This document shows positions 44,249 to 53,179 of a stretch of DNA of 64,000 bases, piece after piece; positions within the stretch are counted from its first letter, which is position 1, and each line of letters opens with the position of its first letter. The position numbers and the translations under genes are program-made. The notes under the pieces were generated by a model that was given only the letters and a program-made list of their open reading frames with translations, was not told the origin of the DNA and ran no database searches. The stretch comes from Poseidonocella sp. HB161398 (GTDB taxonomy: Bacteria; Pseudomonadota; Alphaproteobacteria; Rhodobacterales; Rhodobacteraceae), in the NCBI RefSeq assembly GCF_005870025.1, contig NZ_VATA01000003.1, positions 124,001-188,000 on the forward strand, read 5' to 3'.

Positions 44249-44441
44249 TTCCCCTTGCCCCCGCGCCGGGCTTGCGCCCGCCGCGGGACGCCGCCTGCGG
44301 GGGCGGGGCCGCATAGGTCTGCCGGTGCGGCGCGATCGCCGGGGCCGGAGGCGCTGGAGCTCCGGCTGGCGTGCCATGGCCGCAGCGGTTGCGCCCGTAG
44401 CCTGCCGCCATCCCCCGCGGCGGGGAGATGGCGGCCACGGG

Positions 44442-46244
44442 TCACTTGCCCAGGGCGATGCCCTCGCGGCGCGGATCGGCGCCGCCGAGCAGGCCCTCGG
44501 GGGTGATGGCGATGGCGTGGATGCCGGAATTCAGCTCGCGCGTCTCGGTCTCGAAGCCGAGCCCGGCCAGCGCCTCGGCCATCGGCTCCGCAGGCGTTCC
44601 GGCCTCGACATCGAAGGTGCCGAAGCGGTTGACCAGATGCGGCGCGGCGGCGGCGGCCTGCGGGTCCATCCCCCAGTCGAGCACGTCGATCACGTTCTGC
44701 GCCACGTAGCCGATGATCCGGCTGCCCCCCGGCGAGCCGGTGACATAGACCGGCGCCCCGTCCTTCATCACGATGGTCGGCGCCATCGAGCTGCGCGGCC
44801 GCTTGCCCGGCTCCACCCGGTTGGCGATCGGCCGCCCGTCGTCATGGCTGCGGAAGGAGAAATCGGTCATCTCGTTGTTCAGGAGGAACCCGCCCGGCGC
44901 CATCACCCGCGAGCCGAAGCCGTTCTCGATCGTCGTCGTCATGCTGAGCGCGTTGCCGTACTGGTCGACGATCGAGATATGCGAGGTCGAGGGCAGCTCG
45001 ATGCTTTCGTCCGGCGCCCAGAGCATCGCGTGGTCGAAGGCGGGGCGGCCGGGCTCGGCCGTCTCCAGCGCCGTCTCGGTGCCGGCCAGCAGGTCGGCGC
45101 GGCCGCGCAGGTATTCCGGATCGGTCAGCCCGGCGGTCGGCATCGGCACGAAATCGCTGTCGGCCATGTAGAGCCCGCGATCGGCGAAGGCCAGCCGCGA
45201 GGCATCGCCGATCAGCCGCCAGGCGCGCGGGTTCGACGGGCCCATCGTGGCGAGGTCGAAATTGTCGAGCATGCCGAGGATCTGGCCGACGGTCAGCGCG
45301 CCGGAGCTGGGCGGGCCCATGCCGCAGACCTCGGCCGCGCGGTAGGGGACGCAGACCGCCGGGCGCTCGCGCACCTTGTAGACCGCGAGATCGTCGAGGG
45401 ACAGCAGCCCGGGATTGTCCTCGGCGCCCGCGACTGCGTCGACGATGCCCTGGGCGACCGGGCCCTTGTAGAAGGCCTCGGCCCCGCCGGCCGCCATGCC
45501 GCGCAGGGTGCGGGCATAGGCCGGGTTGGCCAGCTTGTCCCCGGCCTTCAGCGGCTGGCCCTTGGGCAGGAAATAGGCCGCGGTCGCCGGGTAGCGCGAC
45601 AGCCGCTCCTGGTCGTCGGCGACGAGCCCCGCGAGCCGCGGCGAGACAGTGAAGCCCTGGTCGGCGAGGTTGATCGCGTCGAGGAAGAGCCCGGGCCATT
45701 CCTTCTTGCCCCAGCGCTCATGCGCGGCCCGCATCAGCGCCGGGGTGCCCGGGGTGCCGACCGAGCGGCCGCCGACCACGGCGTCGTAGAAGGAGAGCGG
45801 CTCGCCCGCATCGTCCTGGAAGAGCGTCGGCGTCGCCTTCATCGGCGCGGTCTCGCGCCCGTCGAGCGTCGTCACCGCGCCCGTGGCGGCATCGTACCAG
45901 ACCAGGAAGGCGCCGCCGCCCAGCCCCGAGCTCTGCGGCTCGACGAGGCCGAGGACGGTCTGCACCGCCACCATCGCATCCGCCGCCGTGCCGCCCGAGG
46001 CCAGCAGCTTCGCCCCGGCCTGCACCGCCAGCGGGTTCGCGGCCGAGACCATCCAGGAGGCGGCGGCGACGGGGCGGCCCTCGGCCTTGGCGGCGAGGGA
46101 GGCCTTCGCCTCGGGGGTCAGCCCGACCAGCGCGGCGGCGGGCATGGCCGCTTCGGGCGCGACCGCATCGGCAGCCTGCTGCGCGAAGGCGCCATGGGCG
46201 GCGAGAATGAGCATGGCGGTGGCGCCGAAGGCCCTGAGCGTCAT
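44442..46244 (-). CDS. ggt: Gamma-glutamyltransferase
   Basis: This periplasmic N-terminal nucleophile enzyme transfers or hydrolyses gamma-glutamyl groups, for example from glutathione. The 600-residue precursor has a signal peptide (MTLRAFGATAMLILAAHGAF, cut near AFA-QQ), then 'EPQSSGLGGGAFLVWYDAAT'. The autoprocessing Thr is in 'ELPSTSHISIVDQYGN' (Thr420), followed by 'NNEMTDFSF' and the oxyanion loop 'VTGSPGGSRI'. The length and both subunits are complete. ATG 46244 is preferred over upstream in-frame codons because the signal peptide then starts properly. Confidence 0.95.
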   Translation of the reverse strand: MTLRAFGATAMLILAAHGAFAQQAADAVAPEAAMPAAALVGLTPEAKASLAAKAEGRPVAAASWMVSAANPLAVQAGAKLLASGGTAADAMVAVQTVLGLVEPQSSGLGGGAFLVWYDAATGAVTTLDGRETAPMKATPTLFQDDAGEPLSFYDAVVGGRSVGTPGTPALMRAAHERWGKKEWPGLFLDAINLADQGFTVSPRLAGLVADDQERLSRYPATAAYFLPKGQPLKAGDKLANPAYARTLRGMAAGGAEAFYKGPVAQGIVDAVAGAEDNPGLLSLDDLAVYKVRERPAVCVPYRAAEVCGMGPPSSGALTVGQILGMLDNFDLATMGPSNPRAWRLIGDASRLAFADRGLYMADSDFVPMPTAGLTDPEYLRGRADLLAGTETALETAEPGRPAFDHAMLWAPDESIELPSTSHISIVDQYGNALSMTTTIENGFGSRVMAPGGFLLNNEMTDFSFRSHDDGRPIANRVEPGKRPRSSMAPTIVMKDGAPVYVTGSPGGSRIIGYVAQNVIDVLDWGMDPQAAAAAPHLVNRFGTFDVEAGTPAEPMAEALAGLGFETETRELNSGIHAIAITPEGLLGGADPRREGIALGK

Positions 46245-46417
46245 GAGTCCTGGATCTCCCTGTTCCTGCTGATCGAAGGCAGCATTTTGCGGCGGCGACC
46301 GCAAGACACGGGATTTTGGAATTTCCCTCCTTGACACCGGGCGGCCTCTGGTCCACATGCGGGCCTCAGCTTTTCAAGGTGCAGGCTCCGTGCCCGCACC
46401 CCCGAAGGAGATACGAC

Positions 46418-46585
46418 ATGGCGAAGCCGACCACCATCAAGATCCGCCTGAACTCCAGCGCGGGGACCGGGCATTTCTACGTGACCAAGAAGAATGCCCG
46501 CACCATGACCGAGAAAATGGTGATCAAGAAATACGACCCCGTCGCGCGCAAGCACGTGGAGTACAAGGAAGGCAAGATCAAGTAA
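46418..46585 (+). CDS. rpmG: 50S ribosomal protein L33
   Basis: This 55-residue ribosomal protein begins '[20 protein letters not shown]' and continues '[20 protein letters not shown]', the zinc-free (Cys-lacking) L33 form usual in alphaproteobacteria. AAGGAG lies 7 bases before the ATG. A stable hairpin follows the stop. Confidence 0.95.
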   Translation: MAKPTTIKIRLNSSAGTGHFYVTKKNARTMTEKMVIKKYDPVARKHVEYKEGKIK

Positions 46586-46608
46586 GATCGCCTTTCCTCC
46601 AGGACGAC

Positions 46609-46634
46609 AGAGCCGTACCCTAGGGTGCGGCTCT
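46609..46634 (+). terminator. Terminator after rpmG
   Basis: AGAGCCGTACCC (46609-46620) pairs with GGGTGCGGCTCT (46623-46634) with one G-T pair. The following TTGTCGTTT is only partly T-rich, so termination may be incomplete and read into the acetyltransferase gene. Confidence 0.65.
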
Positions 46635-46653
46635 TGTCGTTTCGGAGGAGGCC

Positions 46654-47142
46654 ATGACCGTCACCAGCAGCCTGCGCCTGGCCGGGCCGGGCGATCTCGC
46701 AGCGCTCGACGCGCTTCTGGCGCGCAGCTATCCGCGGCTCCTGCGGGGGGACTATCCGCCCTCGGTGATGGTGCTGGCGCTGCCGCTGATCGCGCGGGCG
46801 CAGCCGAAGCTGCTGGCCTCGGGCAGCTACTACGTGGTGGAGCGCGGCGGCGCGCTGATCGGGGCGGGGGGCTGGACGCCGCGGCGGCGCGAGCCCGGCC
46901 GCGGCGACATCCGCCATCTGGTCTGCGATCCGGACTGCCTGCGCCAGGGCGTGGCGCGCAGCCTGCTGCAGCACAGCTTCGTCCGTGCGGCCGAGGCGGG
47001 GATCGAGCGGCTGAACTGCGAGGCCACCCGCACCGCCGTTCCCTTCTACCGGGCGATGGGCTTCCGCGCGCTCGGCGAGGTCGTGATCCCTCTGGCGCCG
47101 GGCATCGACTTCCCGGCCGTCCGGATGGTGCGCGAACTCTAG
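46654..47142 (+). CDS. GNAT family N-acetyltransferase
   Basis: This 162-residue acetyl-CoA-dependent transferase has the GNAT core 'GRGDIRHLVCDPDCLRQGVA' with the R/QxxGxG/A-type loop 'CLRQGVARSLLQHSFV', and the later 'NCEATRTAVPFYRAMGFRAL'. Its acceptor is not predictable. GGAGG precedes the ATG. It is the last recognisable gene before an 850-base gap. Confidence 0.9.
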   Translation: MTVTSSLRLAGPGDLAALDALLARSYPRLLRGDYPPSVMVLALPLIARAQPKLLASGSYYVVERGGALIGAGGWTPRRREPGRGDIRHLVCDPDCLRQGVARSLLQHSFVRAAEAGIERLNCEATRTAVPFYRAMGFRALGEVVIPLAPGIDFPAVRMVREL

Positions 47143-47991
47143 CCGACCGCCGGACCTGCCGCGCGGCAGGCGCCTGCGCCCGGCGGCAGTCCGCCCATCC
47201 TGCGCCGCCTGGGCAGGTTTCCGCCTCGCGCTGCCCCGTCCCGCCGCCGAGCGAAGCGCCGATGCCCGTCACTCGTGCCCCCGTTGCCGGAGAGCCCGTC
47301 TGGAATCGCTGCGCCCGGCTGCGGAGGGGACGTCCCCGCCGGGGCGTGCTGATGGCCACCCGCCGGCAGCATTCTCGCCCCCCTCTCGGGCCGTGTGCCG
47401 CAGGACTCGGAAAGCTGCGCTCTTCGAGAGCCGCGCGCGATCCATTCGGCGGTCCCCCGTGAGCTGCGCTGCTGCCGGGCGTGCCGCCTGCCTCATCCGA
47501 GGTCACGCGGCTGGGCTTGCCGCCAACGAGTGAAGGGGCTGGCAGCTTGGCTGGCAAGCGCAGGAACGACTGCGCCGGGCGAAAGGCCAGAGGGACGCTG
47601 GCGGCGCGCAGAGGCGATGCGAGGCTCGCCAAGCTGGTGGCGAAACAGGGCGTGCATCAGGGCGTGCATCAGCTGGAGGCTCCAGGCGGCGGCGCATCTC
47701 CGCAAGCGGGTCCGGTTCTTCGCGAAAACCGATCGCGCCAGCATTCCCCGAGCAGGAGAAGGCGCCGGGCAAGACGGGCGGGATCGCCGGGTCATTCTCG
47801 TGCGCCGACCTGGGGATGCCGGCCGGGCTCGGACCTATCCGCCCGACCGGGACGTCTGTGGGAGGCTCTGACCGGATAGCGTTCCGCGCCACCGGGCTGG
47901 ACCGCCGCGGGGCCGCGGGCGGCGAGGAGAACGTGCAGCCCCGCGAGCGACCGTAGGACCGGACGGCCGTCCGCGGGTCCGGGGCGCGGTG
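47143..47991. other. 850-base gap without a recognisable gene
   Basis: GC-rich sequence with several open frames but no ribosome binding site, family motif or codon pattern that convinces me. GGGCGTGCATCA is repeated in tandem at about 47648-47671. By analogy with the two other long gaps in the window it may be decayed mobile DNA, but I could not read any transposase signature in it. Confidence 0.3.
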
Positions 47992-48420
47992 CTAGCCCTG
48001 CAGCCCGGCGATCACCTTGGCCATCGCGTCGCGGAACCGCACGCGTTCCTCGGGGGGCAGGGCAGAGAGGGCCTGGGCGTTGACCGCCTCCGCCGCGGCC
48101 ACGGCGGGGGCTTCGAGCGCGCGGCCCTTTTCGGTCAGCCAGACCCGCTGCAGCCGTCCGTCATGGGCGTCGCGGACGCGCTTCACCAGCCCGTCGCGCT
48201 CCATCCGGGCCAGGGTGTTGGCCATGGTCGCCTGCTCGATGTCGAGCCGCGCGACCAGCTCGCGCTGGCTCAGCCCGTCCTCGGCCCAGAGCTCCAGCAT
48301 CGCCGGGAAGGTGCCCGGGCTCAGCCCCAGCGGCCTGATCCTTGCGTGGATCGCCCGGGCGAAGAGCCGGGCGAGGTGGTTGGCCAGGTAGCCGGCCGAG
48401 GTCTTGCGGTCGAAGCTCAT
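47992..48420 (-). CDS. MarR family transcriptional regulator
   Basis: This 142-residue winged-helix dimer has the DNA-binding region 'GLSQRELVARLDIEQATMAN' followed by 'TLARMERDGLVKRVRDAHDG' and the wing 'RLQRVWLTEKGRAL'. The ATG at 48420 is taken; ATG 48435 would place the start inside the operator. Two 20-base palindromes lie directly upstream, between this gene and the divergent monooxygenase-like gene, pointing to repression of both. Confidence 0.9.
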   Translation of the reverse strand: MSFDRKTSAGYLANHLARLFARAIHARIRPLGLSPGTFPAMLELWAEDGLSQRELVARLDIEQATMANTLARMERDGLVKRVRDAHDGRLQRVWLTEKGRALEAPAVAAAEAVNAQALSALPPEERVRFRDAMAKVIAGLQG

Positions 48421-48434
48421 GCCCGGTTGTCGCA

Positions 48435-48477
48435 TTGCATAGCAGGCTATGCAATAGACCCATAGCATGCTATTCAA
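48435..48477. promoter_or_regulatory. Tandem MarR operator palindromes
   Basis: Site 1 (48435-48454) is a perfect inverted repeat, TTGCATAGC-AG-GCTATGCAA. Site 2 (48458-48477), read on the minus strand, is TTGAATAGC-AT-GCTATGGGT, the same pattern with a degenerate right arm. Centres are 23 bases apart, so two dimers would bind near the same face. A third partial site, ACATAGCAAGCTG, lies at about 48520. All are close to the starts of the MarR gene and its divergent neighbour. Confidence 0.75.
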
Positions 48478-48545
48478 TATCCGCGACTCGCCGGAGCCGG
48501 CCCGGCGGGCGCATGTTGAAACATAGCAAGCTGAGGAATATCCCG

Positions 48546-48899
48546 ATGACTGCACGACTTGCCCTGGGCGCCATCGCCCTGTCGCTGATGCCGGCCGCTA
48601 GCCGCGCCGAGGTCACGCTGATCAATGTCTTCGAGGTCCCGCCGGGCCAGCGCGAGGCGGCGATCGAGGCCTGGGAGGCGGCGCGCGACTTCCTCAGGGA
48701 GCAGCCCGGCTACATCTCCACCGCGCTGCAGGGGGCGCTTGACGAGACCGCCGCGTTCCAGCTGGTCAACATCGCCACCTGGGAGAGCCCCGAGGCCTTC
48801 CGCGCCGCCACCGGCGCGATGCAGGCGGCGGGCATCTTCCCGCCGGTCGAGGGGCTGCGCTATCATCCGGGCCTCTACCGCACGATCCGCGGCGACTGA
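48546..48899 (+). CDS. Exported antibiotic biosynthesis monooxygenase (ABM) domain protein
   Basis: This 117-residue protein has a signal peptide (MTARLALGAIALSLMPAASR) and one ABM ferredoxin-like domain: 'VTLINVFEVPPGQREAAIEA', 'FLREQPGYISTALQGAL', 'FQLVNIATWESPEAFRAATG'. Cytosolic relatives are quinol or heme monooxygenases. Export is less usual. GAGGA lies 9 bases before ATG 48546. It is divergent from the MarR gene and probably its target. Confidence 0.8.
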   Translation: MTARLALGAIALSLMPAASRAEVTLINVFEVPPGQREAAIEAWEAARDFLREQPGYISTALQGALDETAAFQLVNIATWESPEAFRAATGAMQAAGIFPPVEGLRYHPGLYRTIRGD

Positions 48900-49011
48900 G
48901 CCCCGCCGGGCCCCGCCGGACGCAGCCGGGCTGCGGCACCTAGTGAGGTAGGAAAACCGCCGCAGCCGGCCTAGACCGGACTGACGGGGCAGGGCAGGCA
49001 GGAGACCGAAG

Positions 49012-50688
49012 ATGGCCGATGACCGCAAGCGCGACGAATTGAGCATTGCCGGATTCCCGGCCTGGCCGCTGGTGACGGCGCTGCTGTTCCTGGCGGCCTC
49101 GCTGACGCCCTCGATGATCCCCCGGGGCTGGCTGGTCCAGGGGGCGCTGTCGGGGATGCTGGCGGGGCTGGGCTACATGATCGGGCGGCTCCTGCTGCTG
49201 GTCTGGCGCAGCCTCGGCCTGACCAAGCTGCCGGGCCGGCTGGCCTGGCTGATCCTCGACGCGGCGCTGCTGGGCGCGCTGGCGGTGGTGGCGCTGGCGC
49301 TGTGGCAGCAGGGCGTCTGGCAGGACGACGTGCGCATCCGCATGGACATGCCCCCCGCCGAGGAGGCGCGCACGCTGCGCATCCTGGGCCTCGCCCTGGC
49401 GGTCTTCCTGGTGCTGATGCTCTTCGGGCTGGGCGTCCAGAAGCTCTTCGACCTGGCGCGGTTCCGGCTCGACCGGGTGATGCCGCGCGGCGCCGCCAAC
49501 GTGCTGGGCTTCATCCTCGTCGTGCTCGGTATGTTCTTCGTCACCCGCGACGGGCTGATCGACCATTTCGTCACCGCCATGGACGAAAGCTACGAGGCCG
49601 CCCAGCAGCTCTTCGATCCCGAGCAGCCCGCGCCCGCGGACCCGATGAAGACCGGCAGCGACGCCTCGCTGGTCTCCTGGGGCGCGACCGGGCGGCCGGG
49701 GCGCAACTTCATCGCCCAGGGCGTCGATGCCGCGCGGATCAGCGCATTCACCGGCCGTCCCGCCAAGGAGCCGATCCGCGTCTATGTCGGCCGCGCCCAG
49801 GATGACGACCCCGAGGTGCGCGCCCGCATCGCGCTGGCCGAGCTGATCCGCCAGGGCGCCTTCGACCGCCGCATCCTGATCGTCGCCAGCCCGACCGGCA
49901 CCGGCTGGCTCGATCCCGGCTCCTTCGACGCGGTGGAGATGATGAATGACGGCGACACCGCCACCGTGGCCGTGCAGTACTCCTTCATGCAGTCGCCGCT
50001 GGCGCTGATCTTCGAGACCCGCTCGGGGCTCGACCAGGCCAGCGCGCTGATCCGGGTGATGCACGACTACTGGCGCGACCTGCCCGAGGCGACCCGGCCG
50101 AAATTCTACATCCACGGGCTGAGCCTGGGCGCCTGGTCCTCGATGTACGGGGTGGACGCCTTCCGCATGGTCAATGACCCGATCGACGGCGCCTTCTGGG
50201 CCGGGCCGCCCTTCCCGTCGGACATGTGGAACCGCGCGACGCAGAACCGCGACGAGGGCAGCCCCGAGATCCTGCCGGTGCTCGACAATGGCGAGACCGT
50301 GCGCTTCGTGTCGCATTTCACCAGCCTCGACCGCGACTATTCCCCCTGGCGGCGGATGCGGGTGATCTTCCTGCAGTATTCCACCGACGCGATCGTGTTC
50401 TACGACCCGGCCTCGACCTGGCGGCCGTCGGACTGGATGCGCGAGGAGCGCGCGCCCGACATCTCGCCGGATTTCCGCTTCATCCCGGTCGTCACCCAGT
50501 TCCAGATGGCGATGGACATGGCCATCGCCATGTCGGTGCCGGGCGGGCACGGCCATGCCTACTACCTGGCCGACTATGTCCGTCCCTGGGCCGAGATCAC
50601 CCAGCCGCCGAACTGGAGCGAGGCGGAGAGCGCCCGGCTGGTCGCCTTCTGCGACGCGGAGGTCCAGGAAGGGTGCGCCGCGCGCTGA
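49012..50688 (+). CDS. Alpha/beta-hydrolase family membrane protein (DUF2319-like)
   Basis: This 558-residue protein has four to five N-terminal membrane helices (residues ~15-175; 'WPLVTALLFLAASLTPSMIP' is the family's opening helix). A large C-terminal alpha/beta-hydrolase domain follows, with the nucleophile elbow 'KFYIHGLSLGAWSSMYG' (GLSLG), 'DGAFWAGPPFPSDMWN' and a late His in 'GGHGHAYYLADY'. The domain probably acts at the membrane surface; the substrate is unknown. It overlaps the next hydrolase gene by 16 bases. Confidence 0.9.
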   Translation: MADDRKRDELSIAGFPAWPLVTALLFLAASLTPSMIPRGWLVQGALSGMLAGLGYMIGRLLLLVWRSLGLTKLPGRLAWLILDAALLGALAVVALALWQQGVWQDDVRIRMDMPPAEEARTLRILGLALAVFLVLMLFGLGVQKLFDLARFRLDRVMPRGAANVLGFILVVLGMFFVTRDGLIDHFVTAMDESYEAAQQLFDPEQPAPADPMKTGSDASLVSWGATGRPGRNFIAQGVDAARISAFTGRPAKEPIRVYVGRAQDDDPEVRARIALAELIRQGAFDRRILIVASPTGTGWLDPGSFDAVEMMNDGDTATVAVQYSFMQSPLALIFETRSGLDQASALIRVMHDYWRDLPEATRPKFYIHGLSLGAWSSMYGVDAFRMVNDPIDGAFWAGPPFPSDMWNRATQNRDEGSPEILPVLDNGETVRFVSHFTSLDRDYSPWRRMRVIFLQYSTDAIVFYDPASTWRPSDWMREERAPDISPDFRFIPVVTQFQMAMDMAIAMSVPGGHGHAYYLADYVRPWAEITQPPNWSEAESARLVAFCDAEVQEGCAAR

Positions 50689-51539
50689 TCTGGATCGCGG
50701 CGCTGGTGCTGCTGGCCGTGGCGCTGGCGGGGGCGAACACGCTGCGCAACCGCGCGGGGCTGGCCTTCACCTCGGACACGCTCGAGGCGCGCATCGCCGA
50801 GCTGGCCCCCGCGGCGCGGATGATGCCGCCGGGGCGGCAGGCGCCCTATCCGGTGGCGCTGCTCTTCTCGGGCTGCGACGGGGTGCATGACAACATGTAC
50901 CACTGGGCCGAGGCGCTGAGCCACGCGGGCTATGCCGCGGTGATCGTCGACAGCCACGGCCCGCGCGGGCTCGACAAGCTGGAAAGCTGGCGGCTGGTCT
51001 GCGCCGGGCAGGTGCTGCCGGGGGCAGAGCGGGCGGGCGATCTGGTGGCGGCGCTGGAGGCGGTGGCGGCCGATCCCGAGCTCGATGCCGGCAATGTCGT
51101 GCTGCTCGGCGCCTCGCATGGCGGCTGGACGGTGACGGAGGCGCTGGCCGATCTGCTGACCGGCACGCTGCCCGCGGGGATCAAGGCCTGGCAGACTCCG
51201 CCCGCAGAGCTTCTGGCGGGGATCCGCGGCGCGGTGCTGCTCTATCCCTATTGCGGCGCGCTCAACGGCGCGGCCCGCGGCGACTGGACGGGGGCGCCGC
51301 CGATGCTGATGATCCTCGGCACCGCCGACAGCATCATCTCCACCCCCGCCTGCCGCAAGCTGGCCGGAGCTCTGGAGGGCCGCGGCGCGCGGATCGCGGT
51401 CAGCGAATTCGAGGGCGCCGATCACGGCTTCGACCAGCGCGAGAAGTCCTTCCTCTCCTCGCTGGTCTTCGACGAGGCGCTGCGCGACCGCGCGGGCGGC
51501 GAGATCGCGGAGTTCCTCGAGGCGCTGCCCGCCCGCTGA
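50673..51539 (+). CDS. Dienelactone hydrolase-like protein with N-terminal anchor
   Basis: Starting from GTG 50673, which has GGAGG and AGGAAG upstream, this 288-residue protein has an N-terminal hydrophobic segment ('ALIWIAALVLLAVALAGAN') as signal or anchor and an alpha/beta-hydrolase core: 'PVALLFSGCDGVHDNMYHWA', nucleophile elbow 'VVLLGASHGGWTV' (Ser in GASHG), 'MLMILGTADSIISTPACRKL' (Asp) and 'FEGADHGFDQ' (His). The triad is complete. It probably works with the upstream membrane hydrolase. Confidence 0.85.
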   Translation: MRRALIWIAALVLLAVALAGANTLRNRAGLAFTSDTLEARIAELAPAARMMPPGRQAPYPVALLFSGCDGVHDNMYHWAEALSHAGYAAVIVDSHGPRGLDKLESWRLVCAGQVLPGAERAGDLVAALEAVAADPELDAGNVVLLGASHGGWTVTEALADLLTGTLPAGIKAWQTPPAELLAGIRGAVLLYPYCGALNGAARGDWTGAPPMLMILGTADSIISTPACRKLAGALEGRGARIAVSEFEGADHGFDQREKSFLSSLVFDEALRDRAGGEIAEFLEALPAR

Positions 51540-51545
51540 GCCGCC

Positions 51546-51923
51546 TCAGCCCGGCTGCAGGGCGCGCGCGTCATAGGCGGCGCGGGCGGCCTCGACCCGG
51601 GGCAGGCTGTCCCAGGTCCAGCGGTAGAGCGCCTTGAAGGGCGGCAGCAGAGAGCGGCCGAGATCCGTCAGGTCGTAGCGCACCGAGACCGGCGAGGTGT
51701 CGAGCACCTCGCGCGAGACCAGGCCGTTGCGCTCCAGCTTGCGCAGGCTCTGGGTCAGCGATTTCTGCGACACGCCCTCGAGGCAGCGCTTCAGCTCGTT
51801 GAACCGGTGCGGCGTCCCCTCGAGCACGGTGAGGATCATCATCGACCACTTGTCGGCGATCTCGTCGAAGAGCACGCGGCAGCCGCAGGTGGCCGAGAAC
51901 TTGATCTGGCAGGTGCCGTCCAT
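51546..51923 (-). CDS. HxlR family transcriptional regulator
   Basis: This 125-residue winged-helix repressor/activator has the HxlR pattern 'LFDEIADKWSMMILTVLEGT', 'RFNELKRCLEGVSQKSLTQS', 'LRKLERNGLVSREVLDTSPV' and 'RYDLTDLGRSLLPPF'. Three N-terminal cysteines (residues 5, 13, 15) precede the DNA-binding domain and could sense electrophiles or oxidants, as in related redox-responsive HxlR proteins. It is divergent from the old-yellow-enzyme gene. Confidence 0.9.
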   Translation of the reverse strand: MDGTCQIKFSATCGCRVLFDEIADKWSMMILTVLEGTPHRFNELKRCLEGVSQKSLTQSLRKLERNGLVSREVLDTSPVSVRYDLTDLGRSLLPPFKALYRWTWDSLPRVEAARAAYDARALQPG

Positions 51924-51973
51924 GGCAGTTACCTCCGGGTGACCTGGGGCAGGGAAAGTGCCCTCTTGAACCC

Positions 51974-51992
51974 AGGTATCCGAAAGTTACCT
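51974..51992. promoter_or_regulatory. Candidate HxlR operator
   Basis: AGGTA (51974-51978) and TACCT (51988-51992) form an inverted repeat (AGGTATCCGAAAGTTACCT), 35 bases before the flavin oxidoreductase start. The same TTACCT word recurs at 51929-51934 beside the HxlR start with a nearby GTGACCT. A repressor bound here could cover both divergent promoters. Confidence 0.55.
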
Positions 51993-52026
51993 TAGCCGCA
52001 ACGCAGCAATCCTGATGGAGACCTCA

Positions 52027-53151
52027 ATGTCCCTTGACGACGTGACCGCCGGCACCGAGGTGCTTTTCCGTCCCTTCTCCGTGAACGGGCTGGAGCTGAA
52101 GAACCGCATCGTGATGGCGCCGATGACACGCGGCATGGCTCCCGAGGGCATCCCCGGCGACGCGAATGCCGCCTATTACGCGCGGCGCGCCGAGGGCGAG
52201 GTCGGCCTGATCCTGTCCGAGGGCACCGTGGTCGACCGCCCGGCCTCGCGCAACCTGCCGGGCATCCCGTTCTTTCACGGGCCCGCGCTTGACGGCTGGA
52301 AGGGCGTGATCGACGCGGTCCATGCCGCAGGCGGCAAGATGGGCCCGCAGATCTGGCATACCGGCTCCACCCGCGGCGGCGACTGGGAGCCCGAGGCGCC
52401 GGTCGAAAGCCCCTCGGGCCTGATCGGGCCGGACGAGCCCCGCGGCAAGGCGATGACCGAGGAGGATATCGCCGACACGATCGCGGCCTTCGCCTCGGCC
52501 GCCGCGGATGCCAAGCGGCTAGGCTTCGACGTGGCCGAGCTCCATGGCGCGCATGGCTACCTGATCGACCAGTTCTTCTGGAAGGGCACCAACCTGCGCG
52601 ACGACGCCTGGGGCGGCGAGACCCTGCCCGAGCGGTCGCGCTTCGCGCTGGAGATCGTCAAGGCGGTGCGCGCCGCGGTCGGCCCGGACTTCCCGGTGAT
52701 CCTGCGCGTCAGCCAGTGGAAGCAGCAGGACTATTCCGTCAAGCTGGCCGCCGACCCGAAGGCGCTGGAGGCCTGGCTGGGCCCGCTCTCCGATGCCGGG
52801 GTGGATGTCTTCCACTGCTCGCAGCGCCGCTTCTGGGAGCCGGAATTCCCCGCGATCGACGGCGAGGAGGGGCTGAATTTCGCCGGCTGGACCAAGAAGC
52901 TGCTGGGCAAGCCGACGATCAGCGTCGGCTCGGTCGGGCTCGACGGCGATTTCTTCGGCGCCTTCTCGGGCCAGGGCGCGGCGGCGACGCCGCTGCAGAA
53001 GCTGACCCAGCGGATGGAGCGCGACGAGTTCGACCTGATCGCGGTCGGCCGGGTGCTGCTAAGCGATGCGGGCTGGGCCGGGAAGGTCCGCCGCGGCGCC
53101 GCGGACCAGATCGGCGGCTTCGACCCGGCCTCGCTGCAGGCGCTGGCCTGA
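52027..53151 (+). CDS. NADH:flavin oxidoreductase (old yellow enzyme family)
   Basis: This 374-residue FMN-binding TIM barrel has 'LELKNRIVMAPMTRGMAPEG', the FMN loop 'LILSEGTVVDRPASRNLPGI', 'GPQIWHTGS', the catalytic region 'VAELHGAHGYLIDQFFWKGT' with 'NLRDDAWGG', and 'ISVGSVGLDGDFF' near the end. These enzymes reduce activated C=C bonds, often of toxic electrophiles. ATG 52027 has GGAG 6 bases upstream and is preferred over 52015. Control by the divergent HxlR regulator is inferred. Confidence 0.95.
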   Translation: MSLDDVTAGTEVLFRPFSVNGLELKNRIVMAPMTRGMAPEGIPGDANAAYYARRAEGEVGLILSEGTVVDRPASRNLPGIPFFHGPALDGWKGVIDAVHAAGGKMGPQIWHTGSTRGGDWEPEAPVESPSGLIGPDEPRGKAMTEEDIADTIAAFASAAADAKRLGFDVAELHGAHGYLIDQFFWKGTNLRDDAWGGETLPERSRFALEIVKAVRAAVGPDFPVILRVSQWKQQDYSVKLAADPKALEAWLGPLSDAGVDVFHCSQRRFWEPEFPAIDGEEGLNFAGWTKKLLGKPTISVGSVGLDGDFFGAFSGQGAAATPLQKLTQRMERDEFDLIAVGRVLLSDAGWAGKVRRGAADQIGGFDPASLQALA

Positions 53152-53179
53152 AGCCCGCTGAGGCTCCGGGGGCGGCGGC

